Positions 17,769 through 27,299 of a stretch of 64,000 nt of DNA are shown here, in pieces. Source of the stretch: Aliihoeflea sp023389195 (GTDB lineage Bacteria > Pseudomonadota > Alphaproteobacteria > Rhizobiales > Rhizobiaceae); the NCBI GenBank assembly GCA_023389195.1, contig JAEWET010000015.1:1-64000 (forward strand), given 5' to 3'. How positions within the stretch are numbered: position 1 is the first letter of the stretch; every line of letters starts with the position of its first letter. Below the pieces are notes generated by a model. That model did not search any database. It saw only the letters and a program-made list of their open reading frames with translations, and was not told the DNA's origin. The position numbers and the translations under genes were made by a program.

Positions 17769-18464
17769 CTAGTAGCGGTTGTCGTCCTCGTCTTCGTCCG
17801 GCTGGGTCGACTTGAGCGACGACAGCTTGGCGAAGACGGCATCGGCATCGAGTTCCTGATCGTCGCGATCCTCGCCCACGTCGAGCGATTCCGTCTCGCG
17901 CGCCGGAAGCAGGGTGCCGCCGACGGGTTCGGGCGCCGGCATGCCGCGCGAGGCCTTCTGGACCTCGAGGTCGAGATCGATCTGCGAGCAAAGACCCAGC
18001 GTCACCGGGTCCATCGGCACCAGATTGGCCGCGTTCCAGTGCTTGCGCTCGCGAATCTGCTCGATGGTCGACTTGGTCGTGCCGACGAGGCGCGAAATCT
18101 GCGCGTCTTTCAGTTCGGGATGGTTGCGCACCAGCCAGAGGATCGCGTTGGGACGATCCTGGCGCTTGGACACCGGCGTATAGCGCGGCGTGCGGCGCTT
18201 GGATTCGGGAACGCGCACCTTCGGCTCGGCAAGCTTCAGGCGATAGTTGGAATCGGCCTCGCCCTTGGCGATCTCCTCGCGCGAAAGCTGGCCGGTGATG
18301 ACCGGGTCGAGACCCTTGATGCCCTGCGCCGCTTCGCCATCCGCGATCGCCTTCACTTCGAGCGGATGCAGCGTGCAGAAATGCGCGATCTGGTCGAAGG
18401 ACAAGGCGGTGTTGTCGACCAGCCAGACGGCGGTGGCCTTGGGCATGAGAAGCGTGTTGGCCAT
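17769..18464 (-). CDS. trcR: TrcR, DUF1013 cell-cycle transcriptional regulator
   Basis: A 231-residue DUF1013 protein found across Alphaproteobacteria and named cell-cycle regulator TrcR. The N-terminal part (LLMPKATAVWLVDNTALSFD) and the central HTH-like part (AQISRLVGTTKSTIEQIRER) look DNA-binding, analogous to GcrA-type proteins. The C-terminus is acidic. ATG 18464 follows AGGAAGG; a longer frame to 18572 starts in non-homologous sequence. Confidence 0.9.
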   Translation of the reverse strand: MANTLLMPKATAVWLVDNTALSFDQIAHFCTLHPLEVKAIADGEAAQGIKGLDPVITGQLSREEIAKGEADSNYRLKLAEPKVRVPESKRRTPRYTPVSKRQDRPNAILWLVRNHPELKDAQISRLVGTTKSTIEQIRERKHWNAANLVPMDPVTLGLCSQIDLDLEVQKASRGMPAPEPVGGTLLPARETESLDVGEDRDDQELDADAVFAKLSSLKSTQPDEDEDDNRY

Positions 18465-18657
18465 GAGATAAATCCTTCCTGTTCGCCCGCGGTCCCTGCC
18501 GCGGGCGGTGGGCAGAGCCACCAATATGGGAAAATCAGGGTTGCATATAAACGCATTTGCGCCCGATCGCAACGCATCGCCGACGAGGGCACCGATATTG
18601 TAAGGTGCGGCGCCAACCCTCTACCAATAGTCAGGACATTGGCGAACGGGAGATGAA

Positions 18658-19659
18658 ATGAGCGGACTTCTCGCGCTTCTCGACGACGTCGCTGCCCTCG
18701 CCAAACTCGCCGCCGCCCATGTCGACGACGTCGCCGCGCAGGCCGGACGCGTCGGCGTCAAGGTCGCAGGGTCGGTGATCGACGATACGGCCAAGGCCGG
18801 CGCAAAGTCGCTTGGCGTCGTCATCGACGATACGGCCGTCACGCCGAAATACGTCCAGCATCTGCCGGCAGCGCGCGAACTGCCGATCGTCTGGAAGATC
18901 GCGCGGGGGTCGATCTTCAACAAGCTGGTCATCTTGTTGCCTCTCGCACTGCTGCTCGACAATTTCGCGCCATGGCTGATGACGCCGCTCCTGATGCTTG
19001 GCGGCGCCTATCTGTGTTTCGAGGGCGCAGAGAAGGTCGCGCATCTCTTAATGGGCCACGAGGACGGCGCTCATGACGAGCCGCACGCGCTCGACGCAGC
19101 TCGGCTGGAAGAAGAGAGAGTTGCCGGCGCGATCAAGACCGATTTCATCTTGTCGGCCGAGATCATGACCATTGCACTCGCGGCGATCGAGGCGCAGGGC
19201 GTGCTGACGCGGGGCATCGTGCTGGCGCTGGTGGCCATCGGCATCACGGCGCTGGTCTATGGCGCGGTCGCGCTCTTGGTGAAGATGGATGATGCCGGGT
19301 TGAAGCTCGCCCAGATCGGACGCCTGTCGGCAACGCGCGCCTTCGGCCGATGGCTGGTGAAGGCGATGCCGGGGATCATGACCGCGATATCCACGATTGG
19401 AACCGCGGCGATGCTGTGGGTCGGCGGTCAGATCGTCACCCACGGGCTCGAAGTGCTCGGGTTCGGCGCCATCGCCCATTCCATCGAGACGGCAGCGACC
19501 GGAGCGGCGCATCTCGTCGGTCTGGCCGAGGCGGCGGTGGAATGGATCGTCGTCGCCGCGCTCGACGGCGCGTTCGGACTGGCGCTCGGCCTCGCCCTGT
19601 TGCCGATCGTCGGCCGGGTCTTCGTACCGGCATTTGCAGCCTTGCGCGGGAAGGGCTGA
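18658..19659 (+). CDS. DUF808 inner-membrane protein (YedI-like)
   Basis: A 333-residue integral membrane protein. The start MSGLLALLDDVAALAKLAA with VGVKVAGSVIDDTA is the DUF808 signature. About six hydrophobic segments follow between residues 90 and 330, with a charged loop (GHEDGAHDEPHALDAARLEEER) near 140. Family members are widespread and have no assigned function. Confidence 0.9.
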   Translation: MSGLLALLDDVAALAKLAAAHVDDVAAQAGRVGVKVAGSVIDDTAKAGAKSLGVVIDDTAVTPKYVQHLPAARELPIVWKIARGSIFNKLVILLPLALLLDNFAPWLMTPLLMLGGAYLCFEGAEKVAHLLMGHEDGAHDEPHALDAARLEEERVAGAIKTDFILSAEIMTIALAAIEAQGVLTRGIVLALVAIGITALVYGAVALLVKMDDAGLKLAQIGRLSATRAFGRWLVKAMPGIMTAISTIGTAAMLWVGGQIVTHGLEVLGFGAIAHSIETAATGAAHLVGLAEAAVEWIVVAALDGAFGLALGLALLPIVGRVFVPAFAALRGKG

Positions 19660-19684
19660 GCCCCTCCCGCGATTTGCCGGTTGT

Positions 19685-20419
19685 TCAGTCCGCCGAAGCG
19701 ACCAGATCCTCGCCGATCGCATGATTGACGACGAGCGCGCTTCCGTCGCGCACATTGTCGTGAAGATGGATGATGTCCTGGTTTATCAGGCGGATACAGC
19801 CCGACGAGATCGCCTTGCCGATCGACCAGGGCTGATGCGTTCCATGGACGCGGTAGATCGTGTCGCGCCCGCCCTGATGAATATAGAGAGCGCGTGCGCC
19901 CATCGGGTTCGTGGCACTCGGGTCCATGCCGCCATTGGCGATCGAATAGGGCTTGAGCTCGGGCTGCCGTTCGACCATCGAATCCGGCGGCGTCCAACGC
20001 GGCCAGACGCGCTTGTAGGCGATCACCGCGCGCCCCTCCCAGGAAAAGCCCTGCCGGCCGACGCCGATCCCATAGCGCATGGCGCGGCCATTGGGGCGAA
20101 CGTGGTAGAGATATTTCTCGCCGGTCTCGACGACGAGCGTTCCCGGCGTCTCGTCGCTCTCATAGTCGACTTCCTGACGCCACAAGCGCGGCTCCATCTG
20201 CGCCACGTCGACGGCCGGAACCTCGAACTGTTCATCGGGAAGTGCGTCGTACATCAGCGGGCGCACCGGCGGCACGGGTTCGGCTGCGGGGGCCGGGGTC
20301 GCGACCTGCGGCCCCGGCGAGGACACGCAGCCCGAAAGCAGGAGAGAGCCGGCGCCCAGCATGAAGGAGCGACGGCCGACGCCTCCGGTCAAGCCGGAAG
20401 CGCGAGTATGGATGGTCAT
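19685..20419 (-). CDS. L,D-transpeptidase (YkuD domain), Tat-type lipoprotein
   Basis: A 244-residue peptidoglycan cross-linking enzyme or lipoprotein-anchoring transpeptidase of the ErfK/YbiS/YkuD type. Catalytic motif HGTHQPWSIG...SSGCIRL places H192 and nucleophile C208. The N-terminus has GRRSFML, a twin-arginine motif, then LLLSGC with lipobox C31, so export as a Tat lipoprotein is likely. The catalytic domain covers about residues 95-225. Convergent with the DUF808 gene. Confidence 0.93.
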   Translation of the reverse strand: MTIHTRASGLTGGVGRRSFMLGAGSLLLSGCVSSPGPQVATPAPAAEPVPPVRPLMYDALPDEQFEVPAVDVAQMEPRLWRQEVDYESDETPGTLVVETGEKYLYHVRPNGRAMRYGIGVGRQGFSWEGRAVIAYKRVWPRWTPPDSMVERQPELKPYSIANGGMDPSATNPMGARALYIHQGGRDTIYRVHGTHQPWSIGKAISSGCIRLINQDIIHLHDNVRDGSALVVNHAIGEDLVASAD

Positions 20420-20531
20420 GATTGCCTCGAAGGAAGGAAGTAAAGTTCAGCGTGTCAAACGACCGATGAAATCGGATGCACGCGACGCGTGCGCGCGCGC
20501 CTTCGGTCGTCTGCACGATGCTTGAAGGGGT

Positions 20532-20864
20532 TCAAGCGAAACAGGCCACCAGCTTCGGGGGCCGGTCGATCCCGGCCGGCCGCAGCGGCAGATCGAGCCT
20601 GGTTGCGCCGGCGGCAAATTCGGCGCTGCCGCTACCGGCAGGCACCGTGACGCCGGTCTCGAGGATCGCGACGAGGCCGTGGCAAGGCGGCGCGATGATG
20701 CCGTCATGCGGCAGCGCGTCGGGCGTGCTCGCCTGCATGGAGACGGCGATCGGGTGAAGACAGGCCGCCCGGCCCTGGCCATCCAGCCAGCCGCCCACCT
20801 GTGCCGGCGCGACAAGCGCGAGGCAGAAGGCGAGGATCACGAAAATGGGCCGCAGGCAGATCAT
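20532..20864 (-). CDS. Hypothetical secreted protein
   Basis: A 110-residue frame with a clear signal peptide (PIFVILAFCLALVAPAQ, cleavage near 22) followed by a small domain with three cysteines (CLHP, PPCHG, VACFA) and a C-terminal strand-rich segment. No known domain is recognised. No strong ribosome site precedes ATG 20864, which lowers confidence; the overlapping plus-strand frame has no comparable features. Confidence 0.55.
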   Translation of the reverse strand: MICLRPIFVILAFCLALVAPAQVGGWLDGQGRAACLHPIAVSMQASTPDALPHDGIIAPPCHGLVAILETGVTVPAGSGSAEFAAGATRLDLPLRPAGIDRPPKLVACFA

Positions 20865-21043
20865 GCCGGTGCCGATAGGGACCGAAAGTGGCGAGAATGG
20901 TTCGCCGCCGTCTTCGGATACGATCGTCCGGTTCGATGCCGGCCGGCGATGACACGCAAGTTGATGCCGCTTTGCGGATGCCGGCTGGATGTTGGCGCGG
21001 ATATTCTCTAAAGGGAGGCCTCACTCTCACAAGAAAGCCAGCT

Positions 21044-21421
21044 TTGTCGATCTCCAAGCACCAGAATTTCCAGGACCGCCGCGCTGCGGCCGATGCCGCC
21101 AAGAAGCAACTGCTCGAAAAGTTCAAGGCGCGTCCGGCGTCCGATTCGCCCGAAATGCTCGCCAAGCAGGCCGAGCGCGCGCGCATCGCCGCCGAGCGTG
21201 AAAAGCGCGCCGCCGAACGCGAACAGGCACGACGCGAGAAGGCCGAGCGCCTGCAGCGCGAGGAAGAAGCGCGCAAGGCCGCCGCCGAAGAAGCGGCGAA
21301 TGCCGACCGTCTCGCCAAGGAAGAGGCCGACAAGGCCCGCATCGAGCAGGTCATGCAGTACGAGGCGGAGCGCAAGGCAGCGCGCGATGCCCGTTACGCT
21401 GCGCGCAAGGCGCGCAAATAA
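21044..21421 (+). CDS. DUF6481 family protein, charged single-helix protein
   Basis: About 125 residues of alternating Ala, Glu, Lys and Arg that should form a long helix or coiled coil. The opening NFQDRRAAADAAKKQLLEKF is the DUF6481 signature. No ATG is suitably placed: the family start corresponds to TTG 21044 (LSISKHQNFQDR), while AAGGGAGG lies 26 bases upstream, farther than usual. The frame is open to 20888 without homology. Function unknown. It overlaps the next gene by 35 bases if that gene starts at 21387. Confidence 0.7.
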   Translation: MSISKHQNFQDRRAAADAAKKQLLEKFKARPASDSPEMLAKQAERARIAAEREKRAAEREQARREKAERLQREEEARKAAAEEAANADRLAKEEADKARIEQVMQYEAERKAARDARYAARKARK

Positions 21422-21806
21422 GCTGACCCGGCTCGCCGCCAGCGGCCCGCGCCCGCCGACATTGCAGCTTTCACATCCGCAACCCGCTCCGGCTTCGCCG
21501 GACGGGCTGCAAGGCCGCGCGCTGACGGATGCGGATTGCCAGACCTGCGGCGCGTGCTGCGCCTATTCGTCCGCCTGGCCGCGGTTTTCGACCGAGGACG
21601 AAGCCGATCTGGCGCTGCTGCCGCCATCGCTCGTTTCGGCCGATCTCGCCGGCATGGCCTGCAACGGCTCGCGCTGCGCGGCGCTTTCCGGCGATGTCGG
21701 CCGGGCGACGAGTTGCTCCGTCTATGCGATCCGGCCGGTGGTCTGCCGCGAATGCGAACCCGGCGGCGACGATTGCCTGATGGCCCGCCGCGCCTACGGG
21801 CTTTGA
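21387..21806 (+). CDS. YkgJ-family cysteine-cluster protein
   Basis: About 139 residues. The cysteine set CQTCGACC, the later MACNG, TSCSVYAIRPVVCRECEPG and DDC fit the YkgJ zinc- or iron-binding cluster family; the RPVVCRE element is characteristic. The start is uncertain: ATG 21387 lies inside the end of the upstream gene, and the first 50 residues before CQTCG are low-complexity. Role unknown. Confidence 0.75.
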   Translation: MPVTLRARRANKLTRLAASGPRPPTLQLSHPQPAPASPDGLQGRALTDADCQTCGACCAYSSAWPRFSTEDEADLALLPPSLVSADLAGMACNGSRCAALSGDVGRATSCSVYAIRPVVCRECEPGGDDCLMARRAYGL

Positions 21807-21913
21807 CGGCGGTACGCTTTTTCGCGAATGCCCTTCACGCACCGGTCAGGCTCGCTTAACTTCATGTGAAGACGCGCCAGCTATGAAGCGTGCATGACAT
21901 TTCGGAGTGCCGG

Positions 21914-22324
21914 ATGAGAGCGGCAACAGCATTTTTCGGAGCCTTGCTGCTGGTGGCAGCCCTGGGAATCGGCTGGTGGTCGCCGGTCGAGCGCACGGAG
22001 CCGATTGCGGTCAGCTCCATCCCCAGCACACCGCCGGCCGAGCCGGCAGCACCCGGACCGCAGCTTCCCGCTTCGCCCGGAATCGAACCGGTGCGCGAGG
22101 AGCCCGTGGAAGTCGCCGCGCCGGAAACCGACGCCGACATCTTCACCACGACCGCCAATGTACGATTGCGCAGCGGCCCTTCATCCAATTTCGGCATCGT
22201 CTGGACGGCGCCAGCGGGCACACGGGTCCGCTCGCTCCAGGTCGACGGCAACTGGCATTTCGTCACCACCGCCGAATATGAAGGCTGGATCTACAACCGC
22301 TACCTCCAGCCGGCGGGCGGCTGA
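21914..22324 (+). CDS. SH3-domain membrane-anchored or periplasmic protein
   Basis: A 136-residue protein. An N-terminal hydrophobic helix (ATAFFGALLLVAALGIGWW) precedes a Pro-rich linker (about 30-70) and one bacterial SH3 module (about 78-133: TTTANVRLRSGPSSNFGIV...GWIYNRYLQP). Such modules bind cell-wall peptides or proteins in the periplasm. ATG 21914 is preferred to an in-frame codon at 21890 because of the signal-anchor position. Confidence 0.85.
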   Translation: MRAATAFFGALLLVAALGIGWWSPVERTEPIAVSSIPSTPPAEPAAPGPQLPASPGIEPVREEPVEVAAPETDADIFTTTANVRLRSGPSSNFGIVWTAPAGTRVRSLQVDGNWHFVTTAEYEGWIYNRYLQPAGG

Positions 22325-22336
22325 CGCGGCTCCTGC

Positions 22337-23011
22337 CTATTCGCACTGCTGGCGCGGTCCGCCACCATAGGGCTGATAGCTATTGTCTTCCGGGCGATAG
22401 GAGCGATAGCGGTCGAAGCACGACTGCACGTGACGCGAGGCCGTCTCGACATGGCGCCCGCTCTGGGAGGTCGGCTCCTCGATGGCCGCCTGCGCGACCA
22501 TCATCGTTTCGCCCGCCTGACCGGACTCGGCGTAGGGAGACACGCAGGTTTTGCTGCCGCCGCCATAGGGCGTGTAGCTGTTCGTTTCGGGGCGATAGGA
22601 GCGGTAGCGCTCGGCGCACCACTGGAGATGCGCGACGGGCAATCCGGCATCCTGCATTCCGTCGGCCGGCGCCTCGCCGATTGCAGAGGTGGTCGTTTCG
22701 TCGATTGCCGCCTCCTGACCGGGCCAGGCCGAGGGGTCGGCGCTGGCGAGCGTGATCTCCTCACCCGCGCCGGCCTCGGCCGTCATCTCCGGCTCCGGCG
22801 GCAGCGGCGCCGCGGCCACCCGCTCCAGATCCTGAGCGCCCGGATCGATGGCTCTCGCTTCGGCCGTCCACAAATCCGCGACGTCCTGCGTCGGGCCTGT
22901 CTTCACGGCCACCGGCTTGGCGGACAGCGTATAGGTCGCCAGCACCGCGCCCCCTGCAAACATGCCCAGCGACAGCGTGAATCCTGCGGCGGCGGCGAGA
23001 AGGGGTTTCAT
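22337..23011 (-). CDS. BA14K family protein with two BA14K motifs
   Basis: A 224-residue exported protein. A signal peptide (about 1-25) leads to an acidic linker and two BA14K units: WCAERYRSYRPETNSY with TPYGGG, and CFDRYRSYRPEDNSY with QPYGGG. BA14K was described as a Brucella immunoreactive, lectin-like surface protein. Most members have one unit; two suggest internal duplication. ATG 23011 follows GGAG; an ATG 12 bases upstream overlaps that ribosome site. Confidence 0.9.
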   Translation of the reverse strand: MKPLLAAAAGFTLSLGMFAGGAVLATYTLSAKPVAVKTGPTQDVADLWTAEARAIDPGAQDLERVAAAPLPPEPEMTAEAGAGEEITLASADPSAWPGQEAAIDETTTSAIGEAPADGMQDAGLPVAHLQWCAERYRSYRPETNSYTPYGGGSKTCVSPYAESGQAGETMMVAQAAIEEPTSQSGRHVETASRHVQSCFDRYRSYRPEDNSYQPYGGGPRQQCE

Positions 23012-23123
23012 CGGGCTCTCCATTCGTTGACCGAAGGAGAATGCGAATCGGCGCGCCCGGGTTCCGATATTTGCCGGGACCCGGGCACGCCGTCGATGTC
23101 AGCGAGGCTTCGGCCGGGCGGAA

Positions 23124-24128
23124 TCAGGCCACGTCGAGCACGATCTTGCCGACATGATCGCCTTCTTCCATCCGCTCATGCGCGCGCCATGCGTCCTTCA
23201 GCGGGAAGATCATGTCCATCACCGGGGCGATCTCGCGCGACGCGAGAAGCGGCCAGATGCGCGCTTCCAGTTCGGACGCGATCTTGGCCTTGAATTCGGT
23301 CGTGCGCGGACGCAGCGTCGAGCCGGTATGGGTCAGCCGCTTGACCATCAGCTTGGAATAATTCGCCTCGCCGGTGGCGCCGCTCATCGTGGCGATCTGA
23401 ACGATGCGGCCGTCGGTGGCGGCAGCGTCGTAGTTGCGCCCGACATAGGACCCGCCGACCATGTCGAGGATGACCTCGACACCCTTGCCGCCGGTGATCT
23501 CCTTGACCACGGCGACGAAATCCTCCTCGCGATAGTTGATCGCCCGCACCGCGCCGAGCGCCTCGCACGCCTCGCACTTTTCCTTCGAACCGGCCGTGAC
23601 GATGACCTTGGCGCCGAGCTTGGTCGCGATCTGGATCGCCGTCGTGCCGATCCCCGACGAGCCGCCATGGACGAGAAGCGTCTCGCCCGGCTGCAGCCCG
23701 CCACGCTGGAAGACGTTGTGCCAGACGGTGAAGAAGGTTTCCGGGATCGCGGCAGCCTCGGTGAAGGTGAAGCCGTGTGGAATCGGAAGCGCGTTGGTTT
23801 CGTGGACGCGGCAATATTCGGCATAGGCGCCGCCCGGCGTCAGCGCCGTAACCGTATCGCCGACACGCCAGCGCGTGACGCCCGGCCCGACCGCCGCGAC
23901 TTCGCCCGCCGCCTCGAGGCCCGGCAGGTCGGACGCGTCCGGCGGCGGCGGGTAGGCGCCCTTGCGCTGCTGGATATCCGGCCGGTTGACGCCCGCCGCC
24001 CTGACGCGGATCAGGATCTCGCCCGCGCGCAATTCGGGAAGCCCTCGCCGTTCGGGCTTCAGGACGAGCGGTCCCCCCGGCTCGGTGATCGCGACCGCGG
24101 TCATCTTTTCCGGCAGGGTTTGGCTCAT
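23124..24128 (-). CDS. NAD(P)H:quinone oxidoreductase (QOR/PIG3-like, zeta-crystallin family)
   Basis: A 334-residue medium-chain dehydrogenase without the zinc ligands. The substrate domain opens KMTAVAITEPGGP, and IRVRAAGVNRPDIQQRKGAYPPP is the quinone-oxidoreductase signature. The Rossmann motif HGGSSGIGTTAIQ is near the centre, and HVGKIVL closes the protein. It presumably reduces quinones with NADPH. It is divergent from the DUF1192 gene with an 80-base gap. Confidence 0.92.
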   Translation of the reverse strand: MSQTLPEKMTAVAITEPGGPLVLKPERRGLPELRAGEILIRVRAAGVNRPDIQQRKGAYPPPPDASDLPGLEAAGEVAAVGPGVTRWRVGDTVTALTPGGAYAEYCRVHETNALPIPHGFTFTEAAAIPETFFTVWHNVFQRGGLQPGETLLVHGGSSGIGTTAIQIATKLGAKVIVTAGSKEKCEACEALGAVRAINYREEDFVAVVKEITGGKGVEVILDMVGGSYVGRNYDAAATDGRIVQIATMSGATGEANYSKLMVKRLTHTGSTLRPRTTEFKAKIASELEARIWPLLASREIAPVMDMIFPLKDAWRAHERMEEGDHVGKIVLDVA

Positions 24129-24209
24129 CTCGTACTCCTTCGCGGGGTTTGATCGGCAAGGTCTCCTTATGTAGGTTTAGCGGGTTGCGATCAAACCGGA
24201 GAATGCGCC

Positions 24210-24404
24210 ATGGCCATTTTCGACGACGAACCGATCCGAAAGAGCCCCGTCCACGAAATCGGTCAGGACCTGTCGCTGCTGTCCGTCGGCGAACTGGGCG
24301 ACCGGATCGAGGCATTGCGGGCCGAGATCGCCCGGCTCGAAGCCGATATCGCAGGCAAGAGCTCCACGCGATCGGCGGCCGAGGCACTCTTCAAGCGCAC
24401 ATGA
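24210..24404 (+). CDS. DUF1192 protein
   Basis: A 64-residue protein with MAIFDDEPIRK at the start and LSVGELGDRIEALRAEIARLEADI, a short coiled coil, both hallmarks of DUF1192. Function unknown; widespread in Alphaproteobacteria. GGAG precedes the ATG. Confidence 0.9.
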   Translation: MAIFDDEPIRKSPVHEIGQDLSLLSVGELGDRIEALRAEIARLEADIAGKSSTRSAAEALFKRT

Positions 24405-24537
24405 CGACCGGGCGCGGATTGACGTCCCCGGCGACGGTTTTGCCGATGCGACTGTCGCACCCGCGCCGTCAAAACGACGTAAAGGGTCTATTGTCCCGGC
24501 GCCTCGATGCCGCTTCGAACGCTATGAGATTCGCCTG

Positions 24538-25812
24538 ATGTTCATGTCCTTCCGCCCCGTACTGTCTCTGCTCTGGGGCACCGCCTTCCTGCTTGCCGGA
24601 TCGGGCCTGCATGGCCTCATCCTGCCCTTGCGCGGACAGGCGGAAGGATTTTCGACGACGGCGCTTGGCCTTTTGGGTACCGCCTGGGCGGTCGGCTTCG
24701 TCGCCGGCTGCTACATGGCGCCGCGCCTGGTGCGCAAGGTCGGCCATGTCCGCGCCTACGGCGCCTTCGCCGCCACCGCCTCCATCGTCGCGCTGATGAC
24801 CGGCATCTGGATCAATGAATATGCCTGGATCATCCTGCGCATGTTCACCGGCTTCGCCATGGCCGGCGCGTTCATGGTCATTGAGAGCTGGCTCAACGAA
24901 CGCTCGTCGAACGAGAACCGCGGCACCGTCTTCGGCCTCTACATGATGGTCACCTACGCCTCGATCATGGCCGGCCAGATGGTCGTCGCCTCGGCCGACA
25001 TCGGCAATGGCTCGCTCTTCATGATGGCCGGCATCCTGTTCTGCGCCTCGCTGATCCCGACCGCGATCTCATCGGCGATGGCACCAAAGCCGCTGCAGAG
25101 CGTGTCGCTCGACCTGAAGGGCCTCTACCGCAACTCGCCCGTCGCCTCCGCCGCCTGCCTTCTCGTCGGCATCGCCAATGGCGCCTGGGGCACGCTCGGC
25201 GCGGTCTATGGCGCGCGGATCGGCATCTCGACCTTCGAGATCGCGCTGATGATGAGCCTCGTGGTTCTGGCCGGCGCGCTGGCGCAGATGCCGGTCGGGC
25301 GCCTGTCGGACCGCATGGACCGGCGCTACGTTCTGGCCGGTGCCGCCGCCGGCTGCGGCGTCATCGCGCTTTTGATCTTCGTCGCCATGCCCCGCTCGGG
25401 CGTCGCCGTCCTCGTCATGACGGCTGCCTACGGCATGCTCGCTTACACGCTCTATTCGATCGCCGTCGCGCACGCCAACGACCATGCGAGCCCGGAGGAT
25501 TTCGTCAAGGTATCGGGCGGGCTGCTGCTGCTCTACGGTTTCGGCACCATGATCGGACCGGTCATCGGTGCGCCGCTGATGGATTACATGCGCCCCGAAA
25601 GCCTGTTCCTGGCGACCGCGCTGCCACATTTCGTACTCGCCGGCTATACGCTGCTCCGCATCTCGCGCCGCGCACCGGTGGCGAGCGAGGACAAGGAGGC
25701 GTTCAAGACGCTGCCCTCCGAACGCGCCGTCACGCCGCAGGCGGTGCTGCTCGATCCGCGCAGCGACACAGAGCCGTCCGACGAAATCGCCGAGCGGCAG
25801 GACGCCGCATGA
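24538..25812 (+). CDS. MFS transporter (YcaD-like)
   Basis: A 424-residue major facilitator with 12 hydrophobic segments. The loop 2-3 motif reads APRLVRKVGHVRAYG, and GRLSDRMDRRYVL is its counterpart in the second half. IESWLNERSSNENRG after helix 4 is typical of the YcaD-type subgroup. The substrate is not predictable. The stop overlaps the start of an ArsR-type regulator (ATGATGA), so they form an operon. Confidence 0.9.
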   Translation: MFMSFRPVLSLLWGTAFLLAGSGLHGLILPLRGQAEGFSTTALGLLGTAWAVGFVAGCYMAPRLVRKVGHVRAYGAFAATASIVALMTGIWINEYAWIILRMFTGFAMAGAFMVIESWLNERSSNENRGTVFGLYMMVTYASIMAGQMVVASADIGNGSLFMMAGILFCASLIPTAISSAMAPKPLQSVSLDLKGLYRNSPVASAACLLVGIANGAWGTLGAVYGARIGISTFEIALMMSLVVLAGALAQMPVGRLSDRMDRRYVLAGAAAGCGVIALLIFVAMPRSGVAVLVMTAAYGMLAYTLYSIAVAHANDHASPEDFVKVSGGLLLLYGFGTMIGPVIGAPLMDYMRPESLFLATALPHFVLAGYTLLRISRRAPVASEDKEAFKTLPSERAVTPQAVLLDPRSDTEPSDEIAERQDAA

Positions 25813-26072
25813 TGAAGGCCGACGCCTTCGCGGCCATCGCCGACGCCAACCGGCGCCATCTGCTGGAGGAATTGCGGCGTGGCCCGAAGACCGTCAACGA
25901 ACTCGCCGAAGGCCTGCCCGTCTCGCGTCCGGCGGTCTCGCAGCACCTGAAGGCGCTGCGCGATGCCGGTCTCGTGTCGGCCAGGAACGAAGGCACGCGC
26001 CGCGTCTACCGCGTCGAGGAAGCGGGCTTCCTGAAGCTCAATCTTTGGCTGGACCAGTTCTGGCAGGCGTGA
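25809..26072 (+). CDS. ArsR-family winged-helix regulator
   Basis: An 87-residue regulator with the ArsR/SmtB helix-turn-helix (TVNELAEGLPVSRPAVSQHLKALRDAGL, split here by description: recognition helix around 32-50). No metal-binding cysteine pair is present, so it is of the metal-independent kind. Overlap with the MFS gene suggests it regulates that operon. Confidence 0.9.
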   Translation: MMKADAFAAIADANRRHLLEELRRGPKTVNELAEGLPVSRPAVSQHLKALRDAGLVSARNEGTRRVYRVEEAGFLKLNLWLDQFWQA

Positions 26073-26081
26073 GGCGGGGCC

Positions 26082-26116
26082 CAAAAACAAAGCCGGCGGC
26101 GCTGGCGCCACCGGCA
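26082..26116 (-). terminator. Terminator of the minus-strand YdcH gene
   Basis: On the minus strand, GCCGGTGGCGC pairs with GCGCCGCCGGC (one G-U pair; very tight loop), followed by TTTGTTTTTG. It lies between the convergent ArsR and YdcH-like genes. Confidence 0.7.
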
Positions 26117-26171
26117 GGTTGCCTCGTCTGATCTGAAGCATCGGATCGACCGATGCGCCGAGCGTTTCCGC

Positions 26172-26351
26172 TCAGTGTCGTGTCGGTTGTGACCGGAGTT
26201 TTTCCATTTCGTCCTTCAGGGCCAGCTTCCGCCGCTTCAAGGTCGCGATCTCGAGCGGATCGGCTGAAGGATGCATCATCACTTCGTCGATCCGGCGCTC
26301 GATGTCGCCGTGTTTGCGCTGGAGTTCCTGTAGATGGGACGCAAGAGACAT
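26172..26351 (-). CDS. YdcH-like (DUF465) small protein
   Basis: A 59-residue protein: SLASHLQELQRKHGDIERRI, then IATLKRRKLALKDEMEKL, which is the YdcH/DUF465 pattern of two helices ending in KRRKLALKDE. ATG 26351 follows GGGAG at 8 bases. Function unknown. A paralogue is divergently encoded 225 bases away at 26577. Confidence 0.88.
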   Translation of the reverse strand: MSLASHLQELQRKHGDIERRIDEVMMHPSADPLEIATLKRRKLALKDEMEKLRSQPTRH

Positions 26352-26576
26352 TCCGGGCTCTCCCTTCCTGGTTCCTCGTTTGCGTGCGTTCCGTCCGGCT
26401 CCCGGTTGGAACCGGATATGACAGCACGATGACAGTCTGCCACCGCTTTCAAATGCTGTCGAACATCTCGTAGTAGCATTTGCTGACGATCCGACATGTG
26501 TTATGAATCGCGCACGAGGACTGTGCGTCGCGCGGCCTACTCCCGCGAGCGCGCTCGCTTTCTTTAGACGGTGAAA

Positions 26577-26780
26577 ATGTCGGAACAGGATCAGGCGGAG
26601 ATTCGTCTCGAATTTGCCCGGACCAAGCAGGAACATGCGGATTTCGACGCGGCCATAAATGCCATGATGAAGGTCGGCTGCGACCCGCTGCAGATCCAGC
26701 GCATGAAGAAGAAGAAGCTCGCCCTCAAGGACAGGCTGTCCCAGCTCGAGGACGGCATCATCCCCGACATCATCGCCTGA
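26577..26780 (+). CDS. YdcH-like (DUF465) small protein, second paralogue
   Basis: A 67-residue helical protein ending its core with QRMKKKKLALKDRLSQLED, the DUF465 signature. ATG 26577 is chosen; a GTG two codons upstream also reads in frame. It sits 21 bases before purE and may be co-transcribed with it. Function unknown. Confidence 0.88.
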   Translation: MSEQDQAEIRLEFARTKQEHADFDAAINAMMKVGCDPLQIQRMKKKKLALKDRLSQLEDGIIPDIIA

Positions 26781-26801
26781 CAGGCCTGACGGAGCATCGC
26801 C

Positions 26802-27295
<494 letters not shown>

Positions 27296-27299
<4 letters not shown>

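Noticed and set aside
20476..20757. Plus-strand 93-codon frame opposite the small secreted protein gene
   Set aside because: No signal, motif or ribosome site; the minus-strand frame has a clear signal peptide.
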